Shown here one piece after another: positions 1 to 11,800 of a stretch of 64,000 nt of DNA (the first letter of the stretch is position 1; every line of letters starts with the position of its first letter). The DNA is from Citrus sinensis (lineage: Eukaryota > Streptophyta > Magnoliopsida > Sapindales > Rutaceae). A program made the translations under genes and the position numbers. Location of the stretch: contig NC_068564.1 in the NCBI RefSeq assembly GCF_022201045.2, forward strand, positions 6,510,001 to 6,574,000, given 5' to 3'. A model generated the notes under the pieces. That model saw nothing but the letters and a program-made list of their open reading frames with translations. It did no database searches and was not told where the DNA came from.

Positions 1-785
1 CGCCGACTCGTATGGGTTGGGTCTAGATAGGCTCAAAAAAATGTAAAGTCCGCATAAATTGGGCTTGGATAAGGGACTAGCAAAAAATTTGAGAATTTTA
101 ATTTATAAATAAAAAAATAAATTAAATTAAAATAAAAGAGAAAAAACTCAAAATACTAAATTTAAATTTTTTTTAATTAATATTTGTGATTTATTATGTT
201 GTGTTCCTAATATTTTGTGTATTGGACTATTATTTTATTATGTATTGGATAATTATCTTAATTTAAATATTTACTTTATAAAAAAATTATTTTATAATTA
301 ATGAAAAAATCCAGCCCAAGCCCATAAACGGCTAATCGTATGAAAATTCTCCCCAACATTTTTTTTTTCAATTTGATAATCCTCAAGATTAATTTTCCCA
401 CCATGGAACCAATATGTAAACTTGTAATGTGTTAGGGTCTAAGGAAAAAATGTTAGAAGTTGTACAAAGTGAAGCGATAGATTCAAAGGGTAAACTCGTT
501 TAATTGAATAATATATTTTATTTTTCATAAATATAATATGAAATTATAGAGGCATGGCCTCACGTATATTATTAGGATGTATGAAACGAAAAAAAGTATA
601 TTATAAAGTAAAAATTTTATCAAAGTTATAAATTTTAATAAATGTTAACAGGAGTAGAGGCTATGACCCGACGCAATTTCTAAAAAATTTGTGAACTATT
701 TATAAGGATTTATTCCTTGATTATATTGTGAGCGGTATATATTAGTTGTATTGTGTCTTACAAATAATAATAATAATAAATATTA
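1..785. other. AT-rich intergenic DNA, no gene seen
   Basis: No convincing coding region. The first 330 bases hold GGGCTTGG- and CCAGCCCAAGCCC-type words that recur near 17.4 kb and 43.6 kb, which suggests a dispersed repeat family. A short (TAA)n run at about 766-780 abuts the MITE that follows. Confidence 0.5.
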
Positions 786-1202
786 GGGTTAATTCCGCCC
801 TACCCTAGAAGGTTCGACAGCTCCAAATATTTCAACAATTTCTACTACGCACCTAAATCCATTAGTTTGACCATTTATTCTAACAGTCAAAGGATAAGTT
901 CGAAGTTCATGCCCTAAATATTATTTGATGATAAATTAAGTTTATTTTATAAGTTAATTGATGAAATTATTGTGTTATTATCTTCAGTTAAGATTTTTAA
1001 ATGTAAATATCAATTATTAGATTAACATTTTATGTCATTTAGTTCTTTTCCAATTTAAGATAAGGGGCATTTCTAACATTTAACTAATTTTTAGATAATT
1101 CCGTTAAAAATAACTGTCAAATTAACAGAAATAGAGTACGGTGAAATTTAGATGGGCAATAAAAAATATCAAAATGTTTCAAGGACAGAGTGTAAATAAC
1201 CC
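786..1202. mobile_element. MULE-like MITE, 417 bp, with 9-bp target-site duplication
   Basis: The element begins GGGTTAATT and ends AATAACCC. It is flanked on both sides by the identical 9-mer TAAATATTA (777-785 and 1203-1211). The outer 20 bases of the two ends, compared as inverted repeats, match at about 14 positions. It has no coding capacity. A 9-bp duplication is the hallmark of Mutator-like elements, so this is inferred to be a non-autonomous MULE/MITE. It lies about 370 bp upstream of the zinc-finger gene start. Confidence 0.75.
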
Positions 1203-1381
1203 TAAATATTAACGTGACTCAAATTTTACCGTGAGCTTCCGGGGATAGATATTTAATATTGTTGCTCTTGCTCACCATTCGCTAATGTAATTTGTTATGA
1301 AAAGAGGAAAGAGGAAAAAAAAAATAGTTTGTAGCAGTTGACTTAGCAACAATGGGTAAAACTTAAATATTAGTAATGGCT

Positions 1382-1389
1382 TATAAATA
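1382..1389 (+). promoter_or_regulatory. Candidate TATA box of the AN1-C2H2 gene
   Basis: TATAAATA lies 181-188 bases upstream of the start codon at 1570. This would give a 5' leader of about 150 bases. There is no transcript evidence, and such words are common in AT-rich DNA. Confidence 0.35.
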
Positions 1390-1569
1390 CTAACAAGTCT
1401 TGGGGGAAGACTCGGTTGCACATTGACGACACCTTGCCGTCACTTCCCCGGCATTTGGGATTTCCAAATCTTCAATAACGCAAGAACCCAATTGCCAGGG
1501 ATTTTAAAAATTGTTCATTAAAAATAGAAAATATTGCAAAAAAGAAAAAAGAATAATCCTGAAAATTGA

Positions 1570-2917
1570 ATGGGGACTCCGCAATTCCCAGATCTGGGAA
1601 AACATTGCAGCCTTCCGGATTGCAAGCAAATCGATTTCTTGCCTTTCACTTGTGATTGCTGCCACAAGGTATCATTTCGTAAAATTGAATTATGTTTGAT
1701 TCTTATTCGATAAATTGTTGTTGTCTTTGATCAATCAAATGCTTGATGGGCAATTGGGTACTCCTTAATTTTTTGGTACTATTATGTGGGTACAATTCAA
1801 TTATGGTGTTCTTATGTGATTGCTGAAGAATAGGCTGAAAGGAAATTTGGCCTGTGATTAAAATTTTTTAAAAAATTAATGTGTAATTTTGTGTGTTCTG
1901 TTTGGTCAATCTTTGTGTTGACTAACGATGAACTCTGCCCGTTTTTGGAATTTTTAGTTGGTGTTGAAATTAAGCTGGATTGTTAAAATGAAAACACAAG
2001 AATTTGATTTTTTTTTTTTTTTGGAGTTTACTATTGCTTATTGTCACTGCATTTTTGTGTTCTTCTGATAGAATAATAATATGTTGAGTGCTCTTGTTGG
2101 TAGGTTTCTTTGGTTTGTGTTAATAGTAATGCTGAAACTTGGATAGGTATTTTGTTTGGACCATCGAAGCTACAATCAACACCAATGTCCAAAGGCTGAA
2201 AGACATGATGTAACCGTTGTTATTTGTCCGCTTTGTGCTAAAGGTGTTCGTCTGAGACCAGACGAGAATCCACACATCACTTGGGAGAATCACGTTAACG
2301 TTGATTGTGACCCATCAAACTATGATAAAGTTACTAAGAAGAGAAAATGCCCCGTTCGTGGTTGTAAAGAGATTCTAGTATTCTCCAACACGATCAAGTG
2401 TCGGGATTGCACTGTCGACCATTGTCTGAAGCACCGGTTTGCACCTGACCACAGTTGTCCTGGCCCCAAGAAACTTGACACGGGTTTTGCTTTTATGAGT
2501 CTTTTAAATAGGAGTAGAAAAGAGGAGCCAAAACCTAAACAATCTCCAGCCACATCTTCAACCAAGTGGACCTCAAGCTTTCTTAATGCAGCTTCAAGCT
2601 TCCGAGCCTCAGCTGAAGCAGGCATGTCAAAATTGAGTAATGAGATTAGTCAAAAATTGCAGATAGCAAAGGATGGGGCGGGGCAGAGCAGCAGCAGTGG
2701 CACTGGCGGAACAGAGTTGTGTCCTCAGTGTGGGGCAAGGTTTTCCTCTGTTACAACTCTAATAGAACATGTTGAGAAAATTCATGATAGGAGTGGCAAC
2801 CAAGCTCGTCCAAAGGTGACAGTAGATGTATGTCCCAAGTGTAGTCAAGGATTTTGTGATCCAGTGGCCCTTGTGGAGCACGTGGAGAGGGACCATGGTG
2901 GTACTTCAAGAGCTTAG
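1570..2917 (+). CDS. SAP11: AN1 and C2H2 zinc-finger stress-associated protein (SAP11-like)
   Basis: Two exons: 1570-1668 and 2147-2917, with a GT-AG intron 1669-2146 in phase 0. The product is 289 aa. Exon 1 starts [14 protein letters not shown], the usual family N-terminus, and supplies most of the first AN1 finger, which the second exon completes (VFCLDH). The first AN1 finger spans about residues 12-47. A second AN1 finger spans about 101-137 ([13 protein letters not shown], then CLKHRF). A Ser/Lys-rich linker follows, then two C2H2 fingers at about 225-246 (CPQCG...HVEKIH) and 262-283 (CPKCS...HVERDH). All metal ligands are present. The family is linked to stress responses, and some AN1 proteins have ubiquitin-ligase or redox roles; the function here is inferred. 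Arabidopsis SAP11, SAP13 and SAP16 share this layout, and SAP11 is preferred because of the neighbouring genes. Confidence 0.93.
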
Positions 2918-5220
2918 AGAGGTTTGGTGATCAAAATAGCTGTTTATACGTTGAAGAAGTTATTGTAATTCTAGGGCACATTGCTTCCATTGACTTAATG
3001 CCTGCAAAAATGAAAAAAAGATTTAGCAGTGTTTTGATTGAACATACAATGGAGGATTTTTTTTTTTTTTCTTGGATTGGTCTTGCTGCCAGCCAAATTA
3101 ATATACCTTTTATTTTTCAATTTTTGTGAATTTTGTGGCTTCTATTAATTTTATTCTCAATTGTGGATACAGATAGGCATTTTTCTAGAATTTCATGGGT
3201 TCCTTCTTTTGTTATTTACCATAACAGCAGCTTTACGAGAACTGTATGTATTGGCTCTGATATCTTGACCTGCACTGGTACTCTTTTACTTTCCAATTTT
3301 GCTTCTTGTTATCTTTGGGCAGTATGTATTAACAGATCCTTTGATTCGTTGTTGAATCATGTTTTTATTTCCTTTGGAGCATCGTGCTGTAAGCAAAAAA
3401 TGGCAATGGGAAACCTGTTGTTGTCTAGATCTCAGTTTCTGATAATGACCCTTGGAATCTGGTTACTCCAGCATTTTGAATGTGTTTGACAGCTGATTTA
3501 CAAATGTCAGGGGTCTACTTGATTTTCACCTGATATATAATGGTCCGTGGCCTGCTTGATTTTTCATTTCACCTTATAAGAATAATTTACCATTTCGAAT
3601 CTACCTTTTCTTTAGTTGGTGAAAAGTACATGTATTAATACGATTAATGATATGGATTATAACATGTTATGGATTATAACATGTTTTGGGGCATCCGGGC
3701 TTTTATATTGATATTTGTTGCATTCTGAGCCATAGATAATATGAAAGAGCCTGCATGATTCTTTTTGATGATCGCGAAAAGTCAATGATAATGTATTCTT
3801 TCTTTTGTTATAGATGAATGCTTGTGTTTTGCCGTAAACTATTTGCTCTATCAGACGAATTTAGAGGAAAGCAATAGTTATAGATAGGACCTGTTATTTA
3901 TTAAGCTAATTACATATTTTTGATTTACCTTTGCATGAATAATAGTACTCGACTCTTGCAGAAAATATTTCACGTACTAATGTTTCCAAAATAGAAAGCT
4001 AGGAAGTCTGGGGAGCCAAACCATTGACTGACTGGGTGGAAGTATTTTTTTCTTTTAAAGTTCTTATTAACTTTTGAATTTTCTGCAACATGGATGACAA
4101 CTAATTAGGTAGATGGAAGCACTTGAGCTCTTCCATTTCAAAAGGGGACATGAACAGCTGGATAATTTATCTACTCATATTTGCATGATCAATGATTCTT
4201 CTGCTAATTATTTCTTGAGTTTGCTTTAAGATATAGGATGCAACCAAATCATCTCCTTCATTAATTTTCCTCCTCTTTTTGACCATCTTTAATCACATTC
4301 TTCTGATTGTTACTTGTGAAGAGTAATTTATTGCCAAGTAATTGTTGTGTTAGCGTTCTTTTTTTTTTTTTTTTTGGCTTCAGAGCTTTTTAAAAGAATA
4401 AATTATTGAAATACTTGTATTTATTTGTATAATTTTTTTTATTCCCCTTACAAAATTGAAAATCGCAACTGTTAATACTATATTATAACTAAATGCTAAT
4501 TTTTAAATTTAAATCACAATTGTTGAAGGGATCCTGTTTTGGGATAATCCACCAATGGAGATTGAGAACAAGCAATCACTATTGAGGTTAAATTCTCTTC
4601 GTGTGTATTGTGGGATTAAAATTTTTCCTTTCTTTGGAAGTTGATATCTTCGGATTAAGTTTCAAATATAAAACATCTAAGTAAGTCCCAACATTATGAG
4701 TAATTTTAAATGTACCCTATAGTGTAATATTTAAAAAAAATAAAATATTTTAAATAGATTCAAAAATTTGGAAATTTGAGTTCAGCTCATGAGAGTTTAT
4801 TTGAGAGAATTTAGTCAAAAATGGCGGGTAATCAATATAAAAAACCAAATTGGCAGAAATATTATTAGTTATTACACACATAAAATAACCAAAAAAAAAA
4901 AAAGAAAGAAAAACCAGCAAAGCAAATAATGGCATGCACTATCCAATTAATTTTTCTAAAAATATTATTTGATTACTTGGGGCCCACATGCATTTGTTTA
5001 CCGTTAAGCTTGAACGTGTGGAATTATTCAATATACTCTCAAATGCGTTACTGGCAGGCCTTGCCGGTCATAATACAATCTTTTAAGCATTAAAAGGCTA
5101 CATTTTTTTGACAGGCAAAAGCTTTTAAAACGACAGAACATTTTGAATTTTTTTTTGTTTAGTTTTAATTATTTTTAGCATAATTTTTAGTGTGTGAGAG
5201 AGAAAATATTGGTATAATTT
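2918..5220. other. 3' flank and intergenic DNA
   Basis: This stretch holds the presumed 3' UTR of the zinc-finger gene and AT-rich spacer with several poly-T runs (for example about 3058-3070 and 4361-4375). A 118-codon open frame at 3133-3489 has no recognisable domain and looks like chance. No transposon ends or RNA genes were recognised. Confidence 0.5.
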
Positions 5221-5304
5221 AGCGGTGTGGGGGAGATGCTGGAAATTCGGTTCATTTTTTTGCATGGCTTAGAGAGATTTTCAGCCTCTAGCCAGCTGCT
5301 AAAG

Positions 5305-5706
5305 GTAATCCTCTGATTCTGGGGGCATTTTTTTTTTCATTTTCATTTTTTTTTGGTTCAATTTTGATCCTGTTTATCATTAATTATCTTAGGTTATAGA
5401 TTTGTTTATGTCGCTAGTAATTAGATTTTGCTGTTGTAAGAACCCTTGTACTTACTTTTATCATAAGTTGTGATCGTCTATTCAATTCTTTAAATAATTA
5501 TCAAAACTTGATTTAGTTTTGTGGTTTTAATAGACCCTTTTATCGAATTTTGAATCCACATTGTATAAGTTTGAACCCGGTTGTTTATGGTTGTGCGAAT
5601 TTGATAGGGTATTGTGGTTTTAGAAGACTTGTTGGATTGGCAATTCTGCATTTTTTTAGTTTGGCTTTGATTTGGAGGTAAAGTGACTATAAATTGTTGC
5701 TTACAG
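5305..5706 (+). other. Probable 5' UTR intron of the EFR3-like gene
   Basis: A donor AAAG|GTAATC at 5304/5305 and an acceptor TTACAG|GC at 5706 fit a leader intron. The second leader exon would run from 5707 to the start codon at 5863. This is inferred from splice-site shape only. Confidence 0.45.
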
Positions 5707-5862
5707 GCTGGTTATTGAACTTGAGAGGTATCCATTTGTTTATTTTTCGCTTTTCTTTCCCTTCTCGGTGCTGAGGTCGAGGTTTTCTAGTAGAAGGGAA
5801 AGAAAGTAAAATTTTAAGGAAATTCGAAGGTTTTAGTATTCCTGCACTTTCTGGAAACAAAA

Positions 5863-8800
5863 ATGAGCCTAATTTCAGGCGTGATTTCGAGGAAAGTTTT
5901 GCCAGCATGTGGTAGACTTTGTTTCTTTTGCCCTGCAATGAGAGCAAGGTCTAGGCAGCCCGTCAAGAGGTACAAGAAGCTGATTTCCGATATATTTCCG
6001 CGTAATCAGGTTGGTTATTATTTTTTTTATTTTTTATTTTTGGATTTTTTTATTTTGCACTTAAACTTGTCTTTATACTCTTTTTTTTTTTGGGGGGGGG
6101 GGGGATCTCACTGATGAAATGTTAAAGGTTAGTGCAAATTATGTTATGCTTGCTGTTTGTGAATCTTCAGTATGTAAACCTATACCTTATAATTCAGTAA
6201 GGGATGTGTCTGAGTCTCAATTGAATGCCTTAAACGAATTGGATACGCTAATTGGCCAACCTATGCTTTTTCATGTTGGGTTGAAATAGATGGCAAATTT
6301 TGGTTTCATTTTTAATGAACTAATCAAAGAATTTGCACTAATAATAGTTAGCAGCTTTTTTTCTTTTTCTCCTTTCTCTGTCCTCTTCTTAAAAGTTTTA
6401 GTTTATGCATAGCTGATAACGAAGTTTTAGTTGGTGCATAACTGATAATGGAGTATAATTAAATTCTTTCAGATATATCAAACCTAACGTCAGGGTTTTT
6501 ATAGTAAATGAATGTAATTTGAATGCTGCTCTCTATGTTTTGGTAGGATGAAGGACCGAACGATCGGAAGATAGGAAAATTATGTGAATATGCCAACAAA
6601 AATCCTTTGCGCATTCCAAAGGTATGTATTGTTTTATGTGAGCCTCAAACTAATTTTATTTTATTTCCATTCTATGTTCCTAGTATCTGGCGATTATACA
6701 AGTGAGGAGGATTAAAGTGGTTGGATAAAAATTATTCAGTAATTCATTTTGACATTCAGCTGGACCACTTATATGGTCAAATACTCTCATATTAATTCTC
6801 TTTATTTTCTCTGTGTTGTTTATTGATTTTTAATCTTTTTGCTCCACCAACATTCTAGAAATGTATTCATGGTTATCATAAAACTCAGGTTTAGAAGTGA
6901 TGTAAGAAAAAGGCTTTTTTTGAATTATTTCAAATGTTCCCGGCGTGCTTAACTCCACTGGTTTTAATTCTTACCTTTCATGCAATAATTATGTTGTTTG
7001 GTGACCAAAATACCACTATATGGTTGAAATTGTTTCCCCATTACTGAAAGTTGGATATTTGATATCAGATCACAACCTCTCTCGAGCAAAGGTGCTACAA
7101 GGAATTGAGAAATGAGAACTTTCAATTTGCGAAAATTGTTATGTGCATTTATAGGAAATTGTTGATCTCGTGTAAGGAGCAAATGTAAGTTTAGCCTTCT
7201 CTTTGTTCTCGACGCTTTCTATTTTATGCTGTAAAAACTTTGCACTTCAATGTTTCATTTAATCTTTCTTGGAATTTCCTTTTCACGACAGCTGTTTTGC
7301 CTCTGATAATCCTGCAGGCCTTTGTTTGCCAGTAGCTTACTGACCATTATACACACTCTACTGGATCAAACACGCCAAGATGAAATCCAAATTATAGGAT
7401 GTATGACTCTTTTTGACTTTGTAAATAATCAGGTCAGTGAATTTGTTACTTTTGATGGGATAGAATATGGCGTTCTACATGATATCATGAGTTGGTTTAT
7501 GTTCGGAGTTATCTGCTCATGGGTAACCTAATCACGTTTAATTGTACTGAATTTTGCAGAAAGATGGGACTTACATGTTTAACTTAGAATGCTTTATCCC
7601 AAAACTCTGTCAGTTAGCTCAAGAAGTTGGGGAAAATGAAAGAGCAAGAAGTATACGTTCTGCTGGGCTGCAGGCCCTTTCTTCAATGGTAAACTGTTCA
7701 TGTTGCTGCTGCTGTTATTCAAATTCACAGAATCTTTCTCCTTTATTTGGGTTGCTCAGGAAACTTGGAAAAGGGTAATAGGTTTTGGAGAGTTCTTCTC
7801 TGCCATATATGTTTGACATTATGAGAAAAGTAGAGCTAACCGATTCAGTTATGGATTAGTTTCATTAGAGTGAAAATATCAAAATTCAGATTCTTTTCTC
7901 TTAGTCTTCTTTAAAAACTGAAAAGTGAGTAGTTCTAAGCTGTTTCAGGAAAGCATTATTTTTGAAGTGTTTGTAGGATACTTCCTTCAATCAATCATGA
8001 AGACCATTAGTTCTTAAACTTTCTCCCATTAATTTTTAATCTTCTAATATGATTGATTGTGAGAATGGTTATATATTTGAACTACTGTTGTTTTAGTTAT
8101 ATTCTTTATGGCTTTAATCCATGGTCAGTACCTTTAAAAAGTGTATAAGATTGTGTCAATGCATTATATTTCATAGAGCCTACATGGACTTACAAATGAA
8201 AAAGAAAAATTAAATTAAAAAAGTGACCTTAACTCGAAAAATGCACACTAAATATGACATAAAGGTTGTTATTTTTGGGATATGGAATGGGAATGTTTGC
8301 ATGGTAGGCATTCTCATCCTTAGATGTGGGATGATGGGAAGACGGGAAAGCATAAATTGCTCGTATGGGTTAGTATGAATATTATTTTAATTTTTATTTT
8401 GATTATTAGCGATCAAAATGGTAGATTGTTATCAATTCCCGCTTTCTATTTTCTTTCTACTCGTATTCTAATTGGCTCCTTCAATCTAAAACCACATTAG
8501 CTAACAAGATTTTAACTCTTTTATTTTTGCTACATCTCATTACAATAGGAGAAAGCATGAGAAGATGGAAAGAATTTTTTTTTTTTGCTCCCTTCGTAGA
8601 TGCCAAAAGCTTAAGTGAAAAGCTTCATTTTAAGAGAGTCAATGAAGTAGAGAATAAATAAATTCCATTATTGAACTTATGCACCTGGCAGATATAGAGC
8701 CTGTGACTGTGAGCTAGTAAGGAGTGTAACATTTTTCTAGTTAGTGTACAAACAAAAAGAAACTTGTTGCGGAGAAATAGGAATACATATATCCTGCCTC

Positions 8801-11800
8801 TTCAAAGTCAAAGTGAAATAATCTATTCCAACTTAGTTTCAAAATTGAAGTAGTCAAAATCATAAGTTTACGGGAACTCAATGTTATGGTACAACTCTAC
8901 TCCGGCCTTGACTAGTCTTGACAATTCAGGAAGAGATGGGAGTCAGGAAAAGATGGGAGTAACGGTTATCAAAATAAGTATCCTCTTCGGTAAGAAAGTT
9001 TAATGATAGTAAGGCATGTTGTTTTGCATTTGTAGTAGGCTTAGAGAGTGCATGGCTGTAGGATGTTGATCTGAAGAGAGGATTATCATGAATTACGTGG
9101 AGCAGATGCATATAGTGTCTAAAGACACTCACATAATATGCATGATCTTTTCATGCTGTCATGTGATAGAGTTCGTTGGCATTGAGGGAGCTTTAAGGAC
9201 CGAAAAATATTATGTGTGTAGCCCATTTCACTTTCAGTTAACTGTAAAAGCTTAAGATGCTAGAAATTGTGTAAATATTTAGTTCAATAGCCTTCACTTA
9301 TTGAACACTAGATGAGGATCATGACACCACATGCTACTACTTCTACCTTGGCAGTCATCAAGATTGTGCCTCAAAATAGCTTCGGCTGTTAGTTATTTGA
9401 CTGCCAGTAGAAAGCATTTTTAAATGTGCACCCTAGGGTAGAAGGTGAGCATTCTCCTCATCTAAGAATACCTCTCTGACAGTGAGGGGACTGTTTAGGC
9501 TGTGCTGACAAGATCAACCGCTTCTGCATTGCTTCTAGCATGATTCTTGGACCTAGCATGGGTCAGTCTCTGTATCCTTTTTGTTAAACCTAGAAAACAT
9601 ATTAGATTGTGAAGTTTTTAGTTTTGAAATTTTGGTTTGTCATAAACTCAATTTAATGTACTCATGTTTCATTTCCATTTTTTTTAAAATTTTTTTTACT
9701 GGAGTTATACTTTATAACTTCATTTTTACACTTATGTGCTCTCTTTTCCTATATATGATTATCTTCTCCAATGCAGGTTTTTGCACATATGTGAATAGTC
9801 TAATTCGAACCATATTATCTATTTTGATGTGTAGGTTCGGTTTATGGGTGAACATTCTCACATCTCAGTTGAGTTTGATAATGTAAGCAGTTTCTGTCTT
9901 GTCTGATTAGTGGTGCAAGTTTTTCTCCTTGTCTTGGCTTGTATATGAGTGCCTGCACACATGCACACACTTGCATGTTGTAATGGGAAATCATTTAAAA
10001 CTTGTAACAGCTCATTTATTCTATCCTAATCTGTCTGTCGTACATGTATCATTTAATGGTGACAAGAGTAATTGGATAATATTATCTTTTTTGGAGTCTA
10101 AAATTTTTTTTGATGTTATCGGACAGGTTGTTTCAGTGGTCCTGGAAAATTATGGAGGTCCTAGAAGAAATTCAGAGAACTCTGGCCAGAATCAGAGCCG
10201 GTGGGTAGAAGAAGTTCGCAAAAAAGAGGGTCACGTCTCTCCTTTGCCAGATGTCTCGATAAGGGTTCCTTCTTGGAGACTAATGGTCAATGAAAAAGGC
10301 GAAATAAACGTGCCAATGTAATTTCTTGGTTTTGAATTCTCTGAGTTTATATGTTACTGTCTTCAAATCTTTCTCAAAAGATTTGTTTCTTTTAATTCCA
10401 CAGCCAAGATGCCGAGGACCCTTGCTTTTGGTCAAGGGTTTGCTTGCATAACATGGCCAAGCTCGCAAAGGAGGCCACAACCATTCGTCGAGTTTTAGAG
10501 TCATTGTTCCGTTACTTTGATAATGCAAACCTATGGTCTCTTGATACTGGTCTGGCATTCTTAGTACTGAAGGATATGCAGGTTCTAATGGATAATACTG
10601 GGCAAAATACACACTTTTTGCTGTCCATATTGATTAAGCATCTTGATCATAAAAACGTCCTTAAAAAACCGAACATGCAGCTCGAAATTGTTGATGTTAC
10701 CACCTCCCTTATTGAACATACAAAGGTAGAGCCCTCTGTGGCAATAATAGGTGCAGTGACAGATGTAATGAGGCATTTGCGGAAGAGCATCCACTGTTCG
10801 CTTGATGATGCAAATCTGGGATCTGATGTAATAAAGTTTAACAGAAACTTTAGAGAATCAGTGGATAAGTGCCTTGTACAGTTATCATATAAGGTGCAAC
10901 TTGTCCTCTTTATTTGTTATTTTACTCTGAAATATCATTATTATTAAAACTGGATATAAGCTTACCTGTTATGATGTTTCTCTTTTATTTTATTTTGGGT
11001 TGGCTTCCTTTTAAAGAGATTAATTTTGGTTTGTATAACCATCAATTTTCATCTTTTTTGTATTATGAAATAAAAATGCCTGAGTTACCATTGCTGAATA
11101 GGTTGGAGATGCGGGCCCAATTCTTGATGTTATGGCTGGGATGTTGGAGAACATCTCAACTATTACGGTGATAGCCAGAACTACTATCGTCACTGTTTAT
11201 CGGGCAGCACAAGTTGTAGCCTCTTTGCCGAATTCATCATATCAGAACAAGGCAAGAAGGACAATTTCATTATTTTTTATTCTCTTATATGTGCAGCTAT
11301 TGTTTTATAAGTTTTTCAGAGCATCTAATAATTCTTCTTTCTTTCAGGCATTCCCAGAGGCTTTATTTTATCAATTACTTCCAGCTATGGTTCACCCAGA
11401 CCATGAAACACGAGTTGGAGCTCACCAGATATTTTCTGTTGTTCTTGTGCCATCTTCAGTTTGCCCAAATCCATCCACAAATAGTGCTGAGTCAAGGAAG
11501 GCAGGGGATCTTCCAAGGGCACTTTCGAGAACTGTTTCCGTCTTTTCTTCTTCAGCTGCACTTTTTGACAAGCTAAGAAGGGACAAAACTATGTCAAGAG
11601 ATAATACTCACCAAGACAACAGAGATAACATTGCTAGCGAGGGACAACCAAGAAATAGTGGTAATGGGGGGCTTAATAGATTAAAGTCATCTTATAGTAG
11701 AGCATATAGTAGGAAAGCTTCCCCGGCATCTGCAATGACTGATGGAAATTCTATGAGTGATTTCAAAACAGAGCCAGTAAGTCTTCACATTTTTATGCCT

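Noticed and set aside
3133..3489. 118-codon open frame downstream of the zinc-finger gene
   Set aside because: No domain, no family resemblance, and composition like the surrounding AT-rich 3' flank; it starts at a non-ATG codon.
10280..10612. Minus-strand 110-codon frame opposite the EFR3-like gene
   Set aside because: It lies antisense to exons 7-8 of a well-supported gene and has no domain of its own.
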